Assembly (NCBI GenBank): GCA_001579985.1
Contig: LRSR01012420.1
Span: forward strand, 1-30,453
Reading direction: 5' to 3'
Source: Hypsibius dujardini
Lineage: Eukaryota; Tardigrada; Eutardigrada; Parachela; Hypsibiidae
DNA: 30,453 bases
Shown: positions 20,402 to 30,370 of the stretch, piece after piece
How positions within the stretch are numbered: the first letter of the stretch is position 1
Layout of the letters: each line of letters starts with the position of its first letter
Position numbers and translations under genes: made by a program
Notes under the pieces: model-generated
The model's database searches: none
What the model was told of the DNA's origin: nothing
The model's input: the letters and a program-made list of their open reading frames with translations, nothing else

Positions 20402-21840
20402 CGAAAGTGTTTAAACAACAACACGGAAGTTTGTTTTGATTGCTTGATTAAAAGTTTTCTATTTAATTATCATGGCTTGAAGCAATTAATTATCTCCAAG
20501 GTTTCAAAAGCTGTACATCTTTTCCATCGCGTGGAAAAAAACTAACGGCGAGATCGATCATTATTTCTGGAAAATCGAAAGCGGGGCACGCATAGTGCTG
20601 CTGCTCTATTGCTCAGCCGATGGGCATCGAATTTCGCAGCAAAAAAGAGAACGGAAAAGAATGACATTTTTCTGGAATATTCGAAAATACTCGGATGGAC
20701 CAAAGCCAATCGCACACTGCCACTTCGGAAAACTGCTTGTTTCTTGCGGGAAGACAGCGGTACGGACGTTTCGAGGCGAACGATTCATAACAGAATCTAG
20801 GAATTTGAAGCCCGGCATGTTACAGCAGTCATAAATGATTTGTCGGACGACAACAAGCGAGAACGCATGCGGCACTGCCTTGACCGGAGACTTATTTTAT
20901 TTCGTGCCGATGTCATCGCTGAGCCCTATTTTAATTGCGCACCATCTTCAGCGATGAAATCATGTTTACTCTGAATGATGGAAACGTGAAGGTGAACGTC
21001 TCATCGATTGGCTGATTGTTTAATGGTTTTTATATTTTAGCAGAAACGTTAACAGACAACGTTTGTAGTTAATTGTACTATTGGATTGGTGGTCGCTGTA
21101 AATCTTTGACTGTTGTTTTATTTTGCCATATTATTGTGCTGATTTTTTTTTGGTCCGGGTATTTTGCTCGAGAAAATCGACACGATGCCGCGCTTCAAGT
21201 GAAAAAGGGAAAGGGCTGAGTGAGCGTCATTTTTTGGACTGTAGCCTTTAAGAACATCAATGACCATCAAAACTCGGACAGCTACAAAAAGATGCTAGAA
21301 GAGCGTTGTTTGCGTGTCTATCGGCAAATTTTCATCGAAGAACACGGAAGGGATATCTGTTTCCAACAGGATAATGCGATCTGTCATGTGTACTGACAGT
21401 TGATGGACTTTTTCGACCGCGAGCAGATGTATACGCTTCGACATTCGCCCAAGTCGCTCGATCTCGATCCTATGGAGAATCTTTGGAGTCTCATGAAGCA
21501 AGACAACGCTCGACGAGCACCAATGGATGAAGCGGAGCCGTGTCAGTTTGTCGAAGAAGCATGGTTAGAGCGAACAACTGAACCAAAGTCAGCGGAGCTG
21601 TTGATGAGTCTGTTCAACTCCATGTCGGCCCGGATTGAAGCGGTTATCCTCAACGGAGGAAATCGCACTAAATATTACAAATCATTTCCAAATGTTTTGT
21701 TATCATCACTTTATATAATTTTTTTTCGCGGTTTGTTTCATTATCTCTAAGTCGATATTTATATAATTGTAATAATTAAATTAAACGCTTTTAATTAAGC
21801 AATCGAGATAAACTTCCGTGTTGTTGTTCAAACACTGTCG
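20402..21840 (+). mobile_element. Decayed Tc1/mariner element with 53-bp terminal inverted repeats
   Basis: The inverted repeats 20402-20454 and 21788-21840 match at 47 of 53 positions and share AACAACAACACGGAAGTTT. The 1439-bp length fits the superfamily. A clear TA target duplication is not visible at these ends, so the true ends may lie a few bases outside. The transposase inside is broken (separate entry). Confidence 0.85.
20595..21700 (+). pseudogene. Broken Tc1/mariner transposase
   Basis: A DDE transposase, recognisable in pieces. Around 20600-20850 is a helix-turn-helix-like part (SRRTIHNRI). Around 20950 FSDE carries the likely first catalytic Asp. From about 21215 come VSVIFW, then FQQDNA (likely second Asp), then SLDLDPMENLWSLMK (likely Glu), then NGGNRTKYY near the end. 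Breaks: frame changes between the pieces, about 200 bases of AT-rich non-coding sequence at 21005-21215, and an in-frame stop at 21394-21396. It cannot encode an active enzyme. Confidence 0.85.
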
Positions 21841-22299
21841 TTTTTATGATCATTCTATTTAATATTTATTATGTTCATTAAAGAGATGGGGTTCTATCTA
21901 ATATGTATATTATTTAAAATATTGGGAACAAACTAATTAATTTAATATTCATCCGCATGCGAAAGCCCGGTTTTCGAAAGTGAGAAGAAATCACCAGCAC
22001 AAGCGGTATAAAACCATCCTTACATAAATCAACTTATTTACCCCCCCCCCCAACAGTTGTTTCCGAGAATATTTCGAATCTTCCGAATCCGAATCTCCCC
22101 AACATAAATGTGCAATCCTACAGAACAGCAAAAATGGAAAACTGAAGCACACACTTTGTTCTAAATCTAAAAAAAGGTCCTGCCGCGACAGACAAACACA
22201 GACAAACACTGGTCTGATAGATCTAGCCAAATCGAATCCTTCAGCGAGAGAAAGAGTAGAGTCACTATTAGACTGCGTCCTCCCTCACCGACACTTTTT
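21841..22299. other. 3' flank of BRAP, with an 11-base C run
   Basis: AT-rich sequence between the mariner relic and the BRAP stop. A run of 11 C lies at 22041-22051. No AATAAA is obvious for BRAP on the minus strand. Confidence 0.5.
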
Positions 22300-23225
22300 T
22301 CATCGATTCCTGCGGCGCTGGTTAGCCTTCTTAGCGCTCCCACTGAGTGACTCCTCCACCGGCTTGTCCTGCGACAAGATCCGACCACCTTCAATGTCCT
22401 GCCTGGCGGCGTCGGGCAGAACTGCGATCCGGTCACCCGTCTCCATGTGGTACATCAAGTCAGCTAGCTGTTCTCGGAGATCAGCAATCTCCTGTCGTTG
22501 AGAACAAACACAGGCCGCATTCAGAAACAATATCGCGAGTGACATTGGAATTTTTGACTGAATTACCTTCTCGCAGGCAGTTACGGCATCTTCCTTCTCC
22601 TTCCGTAACTTGTCCACCAGCTGCCTGTAGTCATTCTGATTAGTCTCCAGAATGGAGTTTAGCTGTTTCTCCGATTGCAAATCTTTGGAGAGCTTGACCA
22701 ATCGAACAGTTGCCTGTAGAGGACAAACATATGGGTCATTAAAGAGCAATTAGATAATCGAAAGCAGACAGTCAAACAAAGTGATAGACAGACAGACAAA
22801 CAGGCAGGCAGGCAAGCAGGCAGGCAGGCAGACAGACAAACAAACAGACAGGCAGACAGGCAGACAGTCCAATCACCTGCTGATATTTTTTCTCTAAACT
22901 CTCCTTGTCCTTCAGCAACTGCGCCAGTTGCTTTTGCTGCAGTCCCACCGTGTCTGTCGTGTCCCCTGAGGCAATGCGTAGCGCCTCGAGATCGGTCCTT
23001 AGATGCAGGCATTCCTCTTCGGCCGCTCGCCGTACATCCTCCATTCGTTCTTCGTAGTAGTGCCGCTGTGACTCTAACTGGGTCGTCAAGAGATAAGTAT
23101 ACTACAAACGAAATAAAAATTAAACCCGGTAAGACCACTATCCATCTGCCTATATGCCTACCTGTGTATCAGCCAGGCTGCCAGTCTCTCTTTCTGTCTG
23201 TCTGACTGTCTATCGGTCTGTTTGT

Positions 23226-23293
<68 letters not shown>

Positions 23294-25465
23294 TTGTCTG
23301 CTTGTCTGCTTGTCTGTCTGTCTGACTGCCTGCCTGACTGTTGCCTTACTGTCTGCGTGTCTATCTGCCCACCTGAATGTCTGAATGTTTTCATATATTC
23401 AAGTATATTCAAGTATCCTCAAGTATCTTCAAGGTCGCCCAAACCAACCTCCAAAGTGACCGACTCCATTTTCTCGTCGATATTTCCCGCGCCAGCATGA
23501 TTGTATTCGACCACCTTGTCAGCACCGGATCCCTGAATGAGTCGATGAACATAGCCGTCGCCGACATAATCCCACACTCGCCGCGTCTTCACATTTAAGG
23601 CATAGGTATGCTGAGTTTCCTGAAAATGTCTGTTCCGACAAATAAATAGAAAATCTACCATTTCTCCTGAACATGATAGTGATTCATTCTGCTCTTACAC
23701 AAACGCGTGCTTCTCCGAGTAGCGCCCGCATCCAATGTTGCCGCAAATCAGACACAACCAGAGGTCCTGAAAAGGCAAGCAAGAGCTATTCTGGCTTCGG
23801 AATTCAATGGATAGAAACCTGAAACAGTTTTGGAACGACAACTCACGTCAGACGACATGCCGCATTGAAAGCAGGCCTGCTCTTCTGCCATCTGCGGTGT
23901 CTGGAAGTATCGGCAGACGGGACAACTAGAGTCACCCCACTGCTCCAGGCAGGCACTGTGGAAAGAGTGGTTGCAGAGGATGGTCAGAACTCCGTTGGCC
24001 GCTTCATCCTACAAACGAATGATCGAATAGCGGTGAAAGCTAACACAGACACGATAAATCGGCATGGGAACAGTCAGAAGGACAGACAAAAAGGCACGCA
24101 GACAAATAGGCAGGCAGGCAGACAAACAGATAGAGAGACAGACAAGCAGACAGACAGATATACAGGCAGACAAACAGACAGGCAAGCAGACAGACAAATA
24201 GACAGACAGACAGACAAGCAGATAGTCAATTTACCATGCGTTCAAGGCAGAAGGCACAAGTGGGAAGTTCCGTCAGGCCATCCACCGCCATTCCACCTCC
24301 ATCGATATCTTCCACGGCGTCTACCTTGGCGACATACGCCAAGTGACAGATGCCCGGCTCGATTGAGTTGAAGGGCACTCCATTAAAATGATCGTAGAAA
24401 CGATCAGCAGACTCCTACGTAAATAAACAAACCGAGCTCCATCGGAGACAATCCAGAAACCCACTACTTAATCTATCAGGAAAGCGGAGGCCAAAATGTC
24501 ACACCTGATTTTTGAAGCGAAAAAGGACCATGTACTGGTTCGGCGTCTGATCGCGAATTATCTTCAGCTTTTGTATTTCCGTCCTAATTATCAGAGAAGA
24601 AGAAAATCAATCGAAGGTAACACAATTATATGCATTCTTTCTTTACTCACGAGAACGGTGCGGAAAATCGGAGGAGGTCTCCAGTGGACAGGTGTGCCGG
24701 CACTGCCAGCATGCAAAGGAGCGTACTTCGGACTGCAGTCGGCTTCAGCGAGGTCCTTTCACTGCGGAGAGACAATAAATTTAGCTACGTGGGAAAAGCA
24801 GACAAGACCAGACAGACAATTACCGAGACAGACACAGAAAGACAATGAGTATAACAAAAAAACAATAACGAAGAGACAGACAGGCATAAATAGACAGACA
24901 ACAGACAGGCAGACAGATAACCAGACGGTCAGACAGAGAGACAGTCAGACAGACAGACAGACAGACAGACAGACAGTAAGACAGACAGTAAGACAGACAG
25001 AAAATACGAACTTGTCTCTGTACAAATGCAGGACGCCTTTAACCATCTCCACCGAAGGATTGCCGTAGTAAAACTGAACGCAATACTCGTCGTCTGAAAG
25101 GAAACGGAAGCATGAGCAGAGAGCGCACAAAACAGGCTAAAACGTCTCGCTTTCTCAAAGATAAGAAACCGACACATACTGGTATCAAAATCACTGCGAG
25201 CTTCGCCAGTCTCAGATCTCACAGTGGAACCAGAAGTAGTTCTTGACCGCAAAACAGGTCGCTCGCTGACTGGAATTAATCCCACCTCTTCCATCGCCTT
25301 TTGACTCTTATCCGGACTATATGTTTCAATAGTATACGAACGGAATGGTCGTTTTCCCCGGGCGGCCTCGATGGCGGCTAGAAACTCTGCCTTACTGTCG
25401 TAAAAGCGAGGTGCCACCGGCTCGTTCCGCTTGGTTGAATATTTATCAGCTGCAAAACAGACAGC

Positions 25466-25522
<57 letters not shown>

Positions 25523-25680
25523 CCTGTACCTGTCTTCCTGTCTGTCTGCTTGTCAGTTTGTCTGTCTGTCAAGCCTAGCTGGATCACATGCTTCAGACAC
25601 TTACTTGAAAAGTTGAAATGCGAGGGCTTCGAGCTCTTCGACGGCAATTCGAGGCGTAGATGGACCAGGCACACGCTCAT
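22300..25680 (-). CDS. BRAP: BRAP (BRAP2/IMP), RING and ZnF-UBP E3 ubiquitin ligase, 12 exons
   Basis: In animals BRAP is a cytoplasmic E3 ligase that restrains Ras-MAPK signalling through KSR and retains nuclear-import cargo. Exons: 25680-25605, 25449-25180, 25093-25012, 24761-24651, 24583-24505, 24414-24235, 24008-23847, 23766-23699, 23629-23449, 23101-22877, 22713-22567, 22491-22300. All phases agree and give 590 aa (human 592). Domains: an RNA-recognition-like BRAP2 domain about 120-240 ([29 protein letters not shown]); a RING-H2 finger 259-298 with [13 protein letters not shown] and CPVC; a ZnF-UBP from Cys312 with [12 protein letters not shown] and HFQETQHTY; then a coiled coil about 403-560 and a basic tail. 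All zinc ligands I can check are present. The acceptor at 23630-23631 is chosen because it restores AFVHFQETQ; the nearer one loses three conserved residues. The start [12 protein letters not shown] matches the family N-terminus. Confidence 0.95.
22767..22868. repeat. (GACA)n array in BRAP intron
   Basis: Fills intron 22714-22876. It has a GGCA-rich variant block in the middle (CAGGCAGGCAGG). The sense strand reads CTGT. Confidence 0.88.
23140..23392. repeat. (CTGT)n array in BRAP intron, opposite orientation
   Basis: This lies in intron 23102-23448. A CTGC block near 23226-23254 is followed by a pure CTGT block to about 23290. The plus strand reads CTGT, so the BRAP sense strand reads CAGA. 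A TTCAAGTATATTCAAGTATCC mini-repeat follows at 23397-23432. Confidence 0.88.
24069..24227. repeat. (GACA)n array in BRAP intron
   Basis: A degenerate array in intron 24009-24234; the sense strand reads CTGT and begins close to the donor. Confidence 0.88.
24800..25005. repeat. (GACA)n array in BRAP intron
   Basis: A degenerate array in intron 24762-25011; the sense strand reads CTGT and begins a few bases after the GTTCGT donor. Confidence 0.88.
25465..25572. repeat. (CTGT)n array in first BRAP intron
   Basis: This lies in intron 25450-25604, with a pure CTGT core at about 25470-25520. The BRAP sense strand reads CAGA. Confidence 0.88.
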
Positions 25681-26540
25681 ACCGGCGGATGTTCTCTAGT
25701 CAATAAGTTTCCATGAAAGAAAGACCCTTCGCCGACTTGGTGAGTTCTCAACAACAACAACAACTTCTCCGCTGAAAACAAAAACAATAAACATGTTTTG
25801 TTGGGGGAATCTATCTCGTTGCAAACAAAGGCAGACGAAGCCTGGCAAAGCCGATGCGTTGTTGTGTTGATTGAATGATTGAATGATTTCGAGACATATT
25901 CACATCAAATGGAATCTCCTCGATTGATTCGTTGATTGAGTTACAGAATGCCACCAAAATTAATGATACTTAATCTGCCTTCGTAACATCCAAGATCCCG
26001 TTTGCCAATGTCCAATTATAATTTGAGAATAGAAACCTACTTCAAATGCGAAATGCAATTTTTCGTGATTTTGAACGATATTTTGCGGGCCAAAGAAAGT
26101 TTTTAGCAAAATCAACCATTTCAGTAGGCAATCAATCAATCAAGCGTTGATCGAAATGGAATCTGCTCACACCACAACGAATCAGTTTCCTAAAGCCTCA
26201 AGTAGTTAATTCGTGCAGCACCTACCGGCTAAATTAATCTCAGTAGTTCAGGCTAATTTCGCGTTAATTCCCGATGAACATACAAACAAGAGAATCTCAA
26301 ATTTGATGGGAAATAAGCATCACTGTGACTTTCTTGTGGGGAATGTGACGGGGATAGCTCTAATCACAGAAATGTTGCAAAAATGTGACAGCACTAGGAG
26401 TGGTTATTCTAAACAAATTAATTTCCGAAAAGGAACGGGGTGAAGGTCCAGACAGACGTCGAGAATGTGAGGGATAGGGAATATTTTGAATTGTAAACAA
26501 AGCAGAATGTCAGCTGAGTGTGCAGTGTGCACTGTGCAGA

Positions 26541-26570
26541 CTGCGCATGCGTGCGACGTGCGCAGCAGTT
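26541..26570. promoter_or_regulatory. NRF-1-like GC box cluster
   Basis: CTGCGCATGCGTGCG at 26541-26555 resembles the palindromic NRF-1 site, followed by ACGTGCGCAGCAG. It is the only strongly CpG-containing patch in this spacer, about 860 bp upstream of the BRAP start and 1.1 kb upstream of the acetyltransferase. The motif is seen; the role is inferred. Confidence 0.4.
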
Positions 26571-27269
26571 CCTTTGGCTCTATTGTATTGGGGATGAGTT
26601 GACAATAAAAAAAGGTTGCTTCAAATCAAATTTGACTTAAAACCACCGGTGATTTAAAATGGTGTTACAGATTACAATTTAAATTAAATTAAAACTAACA
26701 CTTCACCAAAATCGGATTTTCAATTCAAGCAAACATAAATTAATTAAAAATAGCTCTATTCTGTAAACCAAATCTGCATTAAAACTACTTTTTAATTTGA
26801 AATAGCTTTACAATTTATAATTTGAATTGAAGTGAGGATCAACACTTAATTTAAATCAATTTAAAAATCATGTAACCTAAATTAAAAATTCTTTTTTAGT
26901 CTATTTTTTTGGACCATTACTTAATACAGTCCAGGCAACACTACCAATAATATTGGCGCAATTTTTGTAAGCGTCTTTTTTCAGAGCGTTCTCTTGAGCT
27001 TCTATGCATTTCTGTAATAGATGTTAGATAAAAATATCATTACAGCAGATGTATAAACCCGACATTCATTGCGCTGACATCGTTTAGTAAAAGTTCGATT
27101 TTGATTGCGATGTCAGCGCTTCCAGACAAGCCGTCGATCGCTTTACGTATTGCCGGTATGTCTGTAAAAGAACGCTGGATTATTGAGTAACGGAAACTTC
27201 TACATCTGGGCAGACAGACAAACAGACAGAGTGATCAGAATGTAAAACGTGAAATGCGGCTTATGATGC

Positions 27270-27282
27270 CTACTTGTCGACC

Positions 27283-27337
<55 letters not shown>

Positions 27338-27420
27338 GTATCTGTCTGTCAGTCTATTTTGCTTTCTGTCTATTTTGTCTCTCTTTAGCTAGATATCTCC
27401 GTTTGTCTGCTTGTATATGT
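27270..27420. repeat. (CTGT)n array upstream of the N-acetyltransferase gene
   Basis: A pure CTGT core at about 27283-27330, then degenerate. A short GACA run (27208-27232) lies just before it in the opposite orientation. Confidence 0.88.
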
Positions 27421-27673
27421 TTCCATCGGTATGAGGGATTCTATTGCGCATTTAAATATTGTTTTATTGCGGTGTCAGTACTGCCATGTCCTGGCGATGA
27501 CATCGATTCAAAATAGAGCTCTATAAATCCACAACGTTATACCAAATTTAGCGGCGACTTCCATTTTTCGCACTACAGGAAGGGCTTTTTTACAAAGACC
27601 GCGTCTACATCTGTTTAACTCAGCTCCTTCTGAAACAACGAGCGATCACGCTTTGTAATTCGGAAACAGCATC

Positions 27674-28068
27674 ATGTCCACCTCAAATTTCTTAACAAAA
27701 GACGAGGCCCTTGGATTTCTCGCAGAGAAGCTCCATATCAGCTTTTCCGGTCCCGATGCATGTCGCCCCTCACGAGAGCTCCTACAACAAATTTGTTCAG
27801 CTTACTGCCACGAGATCCCGTTCACCACCGTGTATACCTACAACATTCCGGCGGGGCAGAGACGAGCCGAAACACATGACGAGATCAAACGGCGGGGTCT
27901 ACAAGGCGTGGGCGGCTTATGCTACTACCTAAATGTCTTCCTTCACTGGATCCTGGTGGAGATGGGTTTCAAAGTAATGATAACCAATCAGATAGACAGA
28001 TGGATAAATATACAGCCCCATAGACATACAGACATATAAACAGCTAGACACACAGGCAGACATGCATG

Positions 28069-28130
<62 letters not shown>

Positions 28131-28870
28131 GGCAGACAGACAGGCAAACATTTACATGTTGGAAGAAGCTCTAAGGTGATCATTGACTTGTCAAAGCATT
28201 TTTTGTTTATTTTCAGGTTCACTTTCAAACGACAACAATTTTCAGTGCAACCGATAACGGACACCTCGTGAACATAGTCCATTTGGAGGAGGACGGAAAG
28301 CGCTACCTGATCGATGGATCGTGCATGCCTTTCACCTCGGAGCGTCTTATCTGCCTGGACTTCGAAGGCCCGATTTCTCCGACCATTTTACAGACAATAC
28401 ATGAAGTGCGAGTAGTGCACCAACTGGTGGACGGTCCCGCTGACCAATTCGCTGTGGAATTTCGTTGGGCGAACGGTACGGGCCTTCATCCGGCTGCCAA
28501 GGTCAGTGCGGACGGATGGATTCAGGCAATTCATTTCCCGATCAAGTATCGAAGTCTGGAGGAATTGCCGCAAGTGTTGCAACTGGGAACATGGTATGAT
28601 GACCCCACGGGGATCCTCTTCTTCAGCCGGCTCTTCACTCGTCGTTTCAAGGCAGGCAAAATTATCATGGTCCGTGACACGATGCTGACACTGCAGGACG
28701 AAACTCGGAAGCGAATCGATGTTCCGATCACATCGCGTCGCCAATGGCTCAGCGTCATGGCCGAACACTTTGGCGATGTCATCTCGATGGAGGACTTGCA
28801 ACGGACAATGGAGAATTATATTCGGCTGACTGCATCGACTGAATTGCCTGATGGATTTTGCGAAATCTGA
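27674..28870 (+). CDS. Arylamine N-acetyltransferase-like enzyme, 2 exons
   Basis: NATs move acetyl from acetyl-CoA to arylamines and hydrazines through a Cys-His-Asp triad. Exons 27674-27973 and 28217-28870 join in phase 0 to 317 aa (usual NAT length about 280-290). Likely triad: Cys83 in GVGGLCYYLN, His116 in NGHLVNIV and Asp133 in RYLIDGS. This order and spacing suit the family. IPF near residue 48 and a LFTRRF...LTLQDETRKRI segment near 250-275 match the NAT second and third domains. Differences: the usual RGGxCxExN motif here reads VGGLCYYLN, so the conserved Arg and Glu are missing, and there is an N-terminal extension of about 10-15 residues. Substrate cannot be predicted. The start MSTSNFLTKDEAL is the first Met. 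An intron inside the coding region contrasts with vertebrate NAT genes, whose coding part is a single exon. Confidence 0.85.
28015..28148. repeat. (GACA)n array in the N-acetyltransferase intron
   Basis: This lies in intron 27974-28216, with a pure core at about 28075-28130. The sense strand reads CAGA. Confidence 0.9.
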
Positions 28871-28964
28871 CGAAACTCTTGTCCGCGGATAGAATCTGTT
28901 GAATTGGATGGCAAACAAACTAAATTTTCAAAAACAGAAATCCTTTATTTTATCGGCGAATTTC

Positions 28965-29312
28965 CGAGAACTGTTTTTTTACGAATTTTCAAAGTTACGA
29001 AAACACTGAAATATTCCGTTATGCTTGATCTTCATTGTAAAAATGGCGATTTATCGAACTGTAATAAATAGAATGATTTTGATGCTTCCCATCTCAAATT
29101 TCATTGGGAATTTATGGGCCTTTTCCAATTACGTTTCGGACATCAGGGGGGCGGAGCTACATGCCAACTCTGGAAAGCTTCACTGGAATTTTCGGTCCTG
29201 TTTGAGAACTGTCCATAGCTCCGCCCCCTTATCTTCGAAAAATATTCGGTTGGCGCCCATCGATTTCAAAATTAAGTTTTAGGTAGGACAGTTTCAAAGT
29301 AATCGCATTTAA
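28965..29312 (+). repeat. Dispersed repeat X, copy 1
   Basis: This aligns by eye over about 350 bp, with many substitutions, to 29823-30180: an ACGAAAACACTG-like start, a GATCTTCATTGTAAAAATG-like segment, a GGGGGCGGAGCT block, a matching AGCTCCGCCCCC block and a CAAAGTAA end. The last two GC blocks (29150 and 29216) are inverted and could pair. Confidence 0.65.
29063..29068 (+). promoter_or_regulatory. Possible polyadenylation signal AATAAA for the N-acetyltransferase
   Basis: AATAAA lies about 190 bases past the stop at 28870, inside repeat X copy 1. It is the first such hexamer I see downstream on the plus strand. Use is inferred. Confidence 0.35.
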
Positions 29313-29340
29313 AGTGCATTAAAGTATTTTAGTGCATTTG

Positions 29341-29612
29341 TCTGAGAAAGCTGTGGCAAGTTCTACCCAAGAGTGGCTCAAACTCAGACCATCCTGATGG
29401 CTCCAACTCTGCCAGCCAAAATTGTGGCCATGTGTGTATGTTGAGTGATTCGAAAAGCATTCGTTTGGTGCAGAGTAAATGACCGAATGCCAAAACTTTT
29501 AGAGTGCCCCTCGTACACACATGGCCACAATTTTGGGTGGCAGAGTTCGAGTTATCAGGGTGGTTTGAGTTTGAGCCACTCTTGGCTAGAGCTTGCCACG
29601 GCTTTCTCCTGA
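29341..29612. mobile_element. Foldback (MITE-like) element with about 100-bp arms
   Basis: The left arm 29341-29439 and right arm about 29513-29612 are inverted copies with roughly a dozen differences, sharing CCAAGAGTGGCTCAAACTC and AAAATTGTGGCCATGTGTG. The loop is about 75 bp. A third, partial arm (TTTGCCACCCAAAATTTTGG) sits at about 29678-29697. Confidence 0.8.
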
Positions 29613-29822
29613 ATATCCCGCGTGCGCGCGGTGACTAAATTCGGCTCGAACTCGGACCTCCCTTTGTGGCTTAAAGTTTGCCACCCAAAATTTTGGCCAT
29701 AAATGTAGAATGGCAAACTGACCAGGGATGGTTTTCAGCGTCCACACCCACAACCTATTCGCTATACATTTTTTCAATCGTTTTCATAATTTTGGTCATA
29801 TGTACTTCTGTATTGCCGGTGT

Positions 29823-30180
29823 GGTCCCAAGAACTGTTTTGCTATAATTTTAAATCTGCGAAAACGCTGGAGCATTCCACTTCCTTCGATCTTTAGTGTA
29901 AAAGTGAGATTTTTAGAAATGATTGTATTAAACATCTTTCAACGCTATTCCAACTGAAATTTTATTTGAAATCGATTCACATCGGCTAAAATATTTTTTC
30001 GACGTTAGGGGGCGTGGTTAGAGCAATTGTTCATAAGTGCACTCATACATTTACGGTATGTTTCAGTATTGAGAAATAGCTCCGCCTCCAGAATTTCGGC
30101 TTTTGATTCCGGCTGTTGGAATTGATTCCAAATTGAATTTTAGTTGGAATAGCGTCAAAGTAACTTATTAGCATTTTTAT
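29823..30180 (+). repeat. Dispersed repeat X, copy 2
   Basis: Direct-orientation relative of 28965-29312. It carries the GGGGGCGTGGTTA and AGCTCCGCCTCC blocks at the matching places. Confidence 0.65.
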
Positions 30181-30370
30181 TTTCACAATGAAAATCAAAG
30201 GAATTGGATTCTTCCTGTTTCGCTAAACAGCAAAAAAGATCGAGCAGAGAGTACCGTTTAAGACTTGAACCAAGAAAATCTCATCCAGCCCGCGAGTATG
30301 AGGATTAGTGTTATTACTGCAGAGGCATTTCCCCGTCATATTTCAATGCTAATTTTCTGACGTAAAAAAT

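Larger units (their letters stand above)
25681..27673. other. Divergent spacer between BRAP and the N-acetyltransferase gene
   Basis: Must hold both promoters. It contains a CAA repeat at 25749-25763, TTGA/ATCA tracts near 25866-25945 and 26127-26145, an AT-rich block 26600-26920, a 12-bp perfect stem (GCGCTGACATCG at 27071-27082 with CGATGTCAGCGC at 27108-27119) and a CTGT array (27270-27420). No coding exon is supported. Confidence 0.6.
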
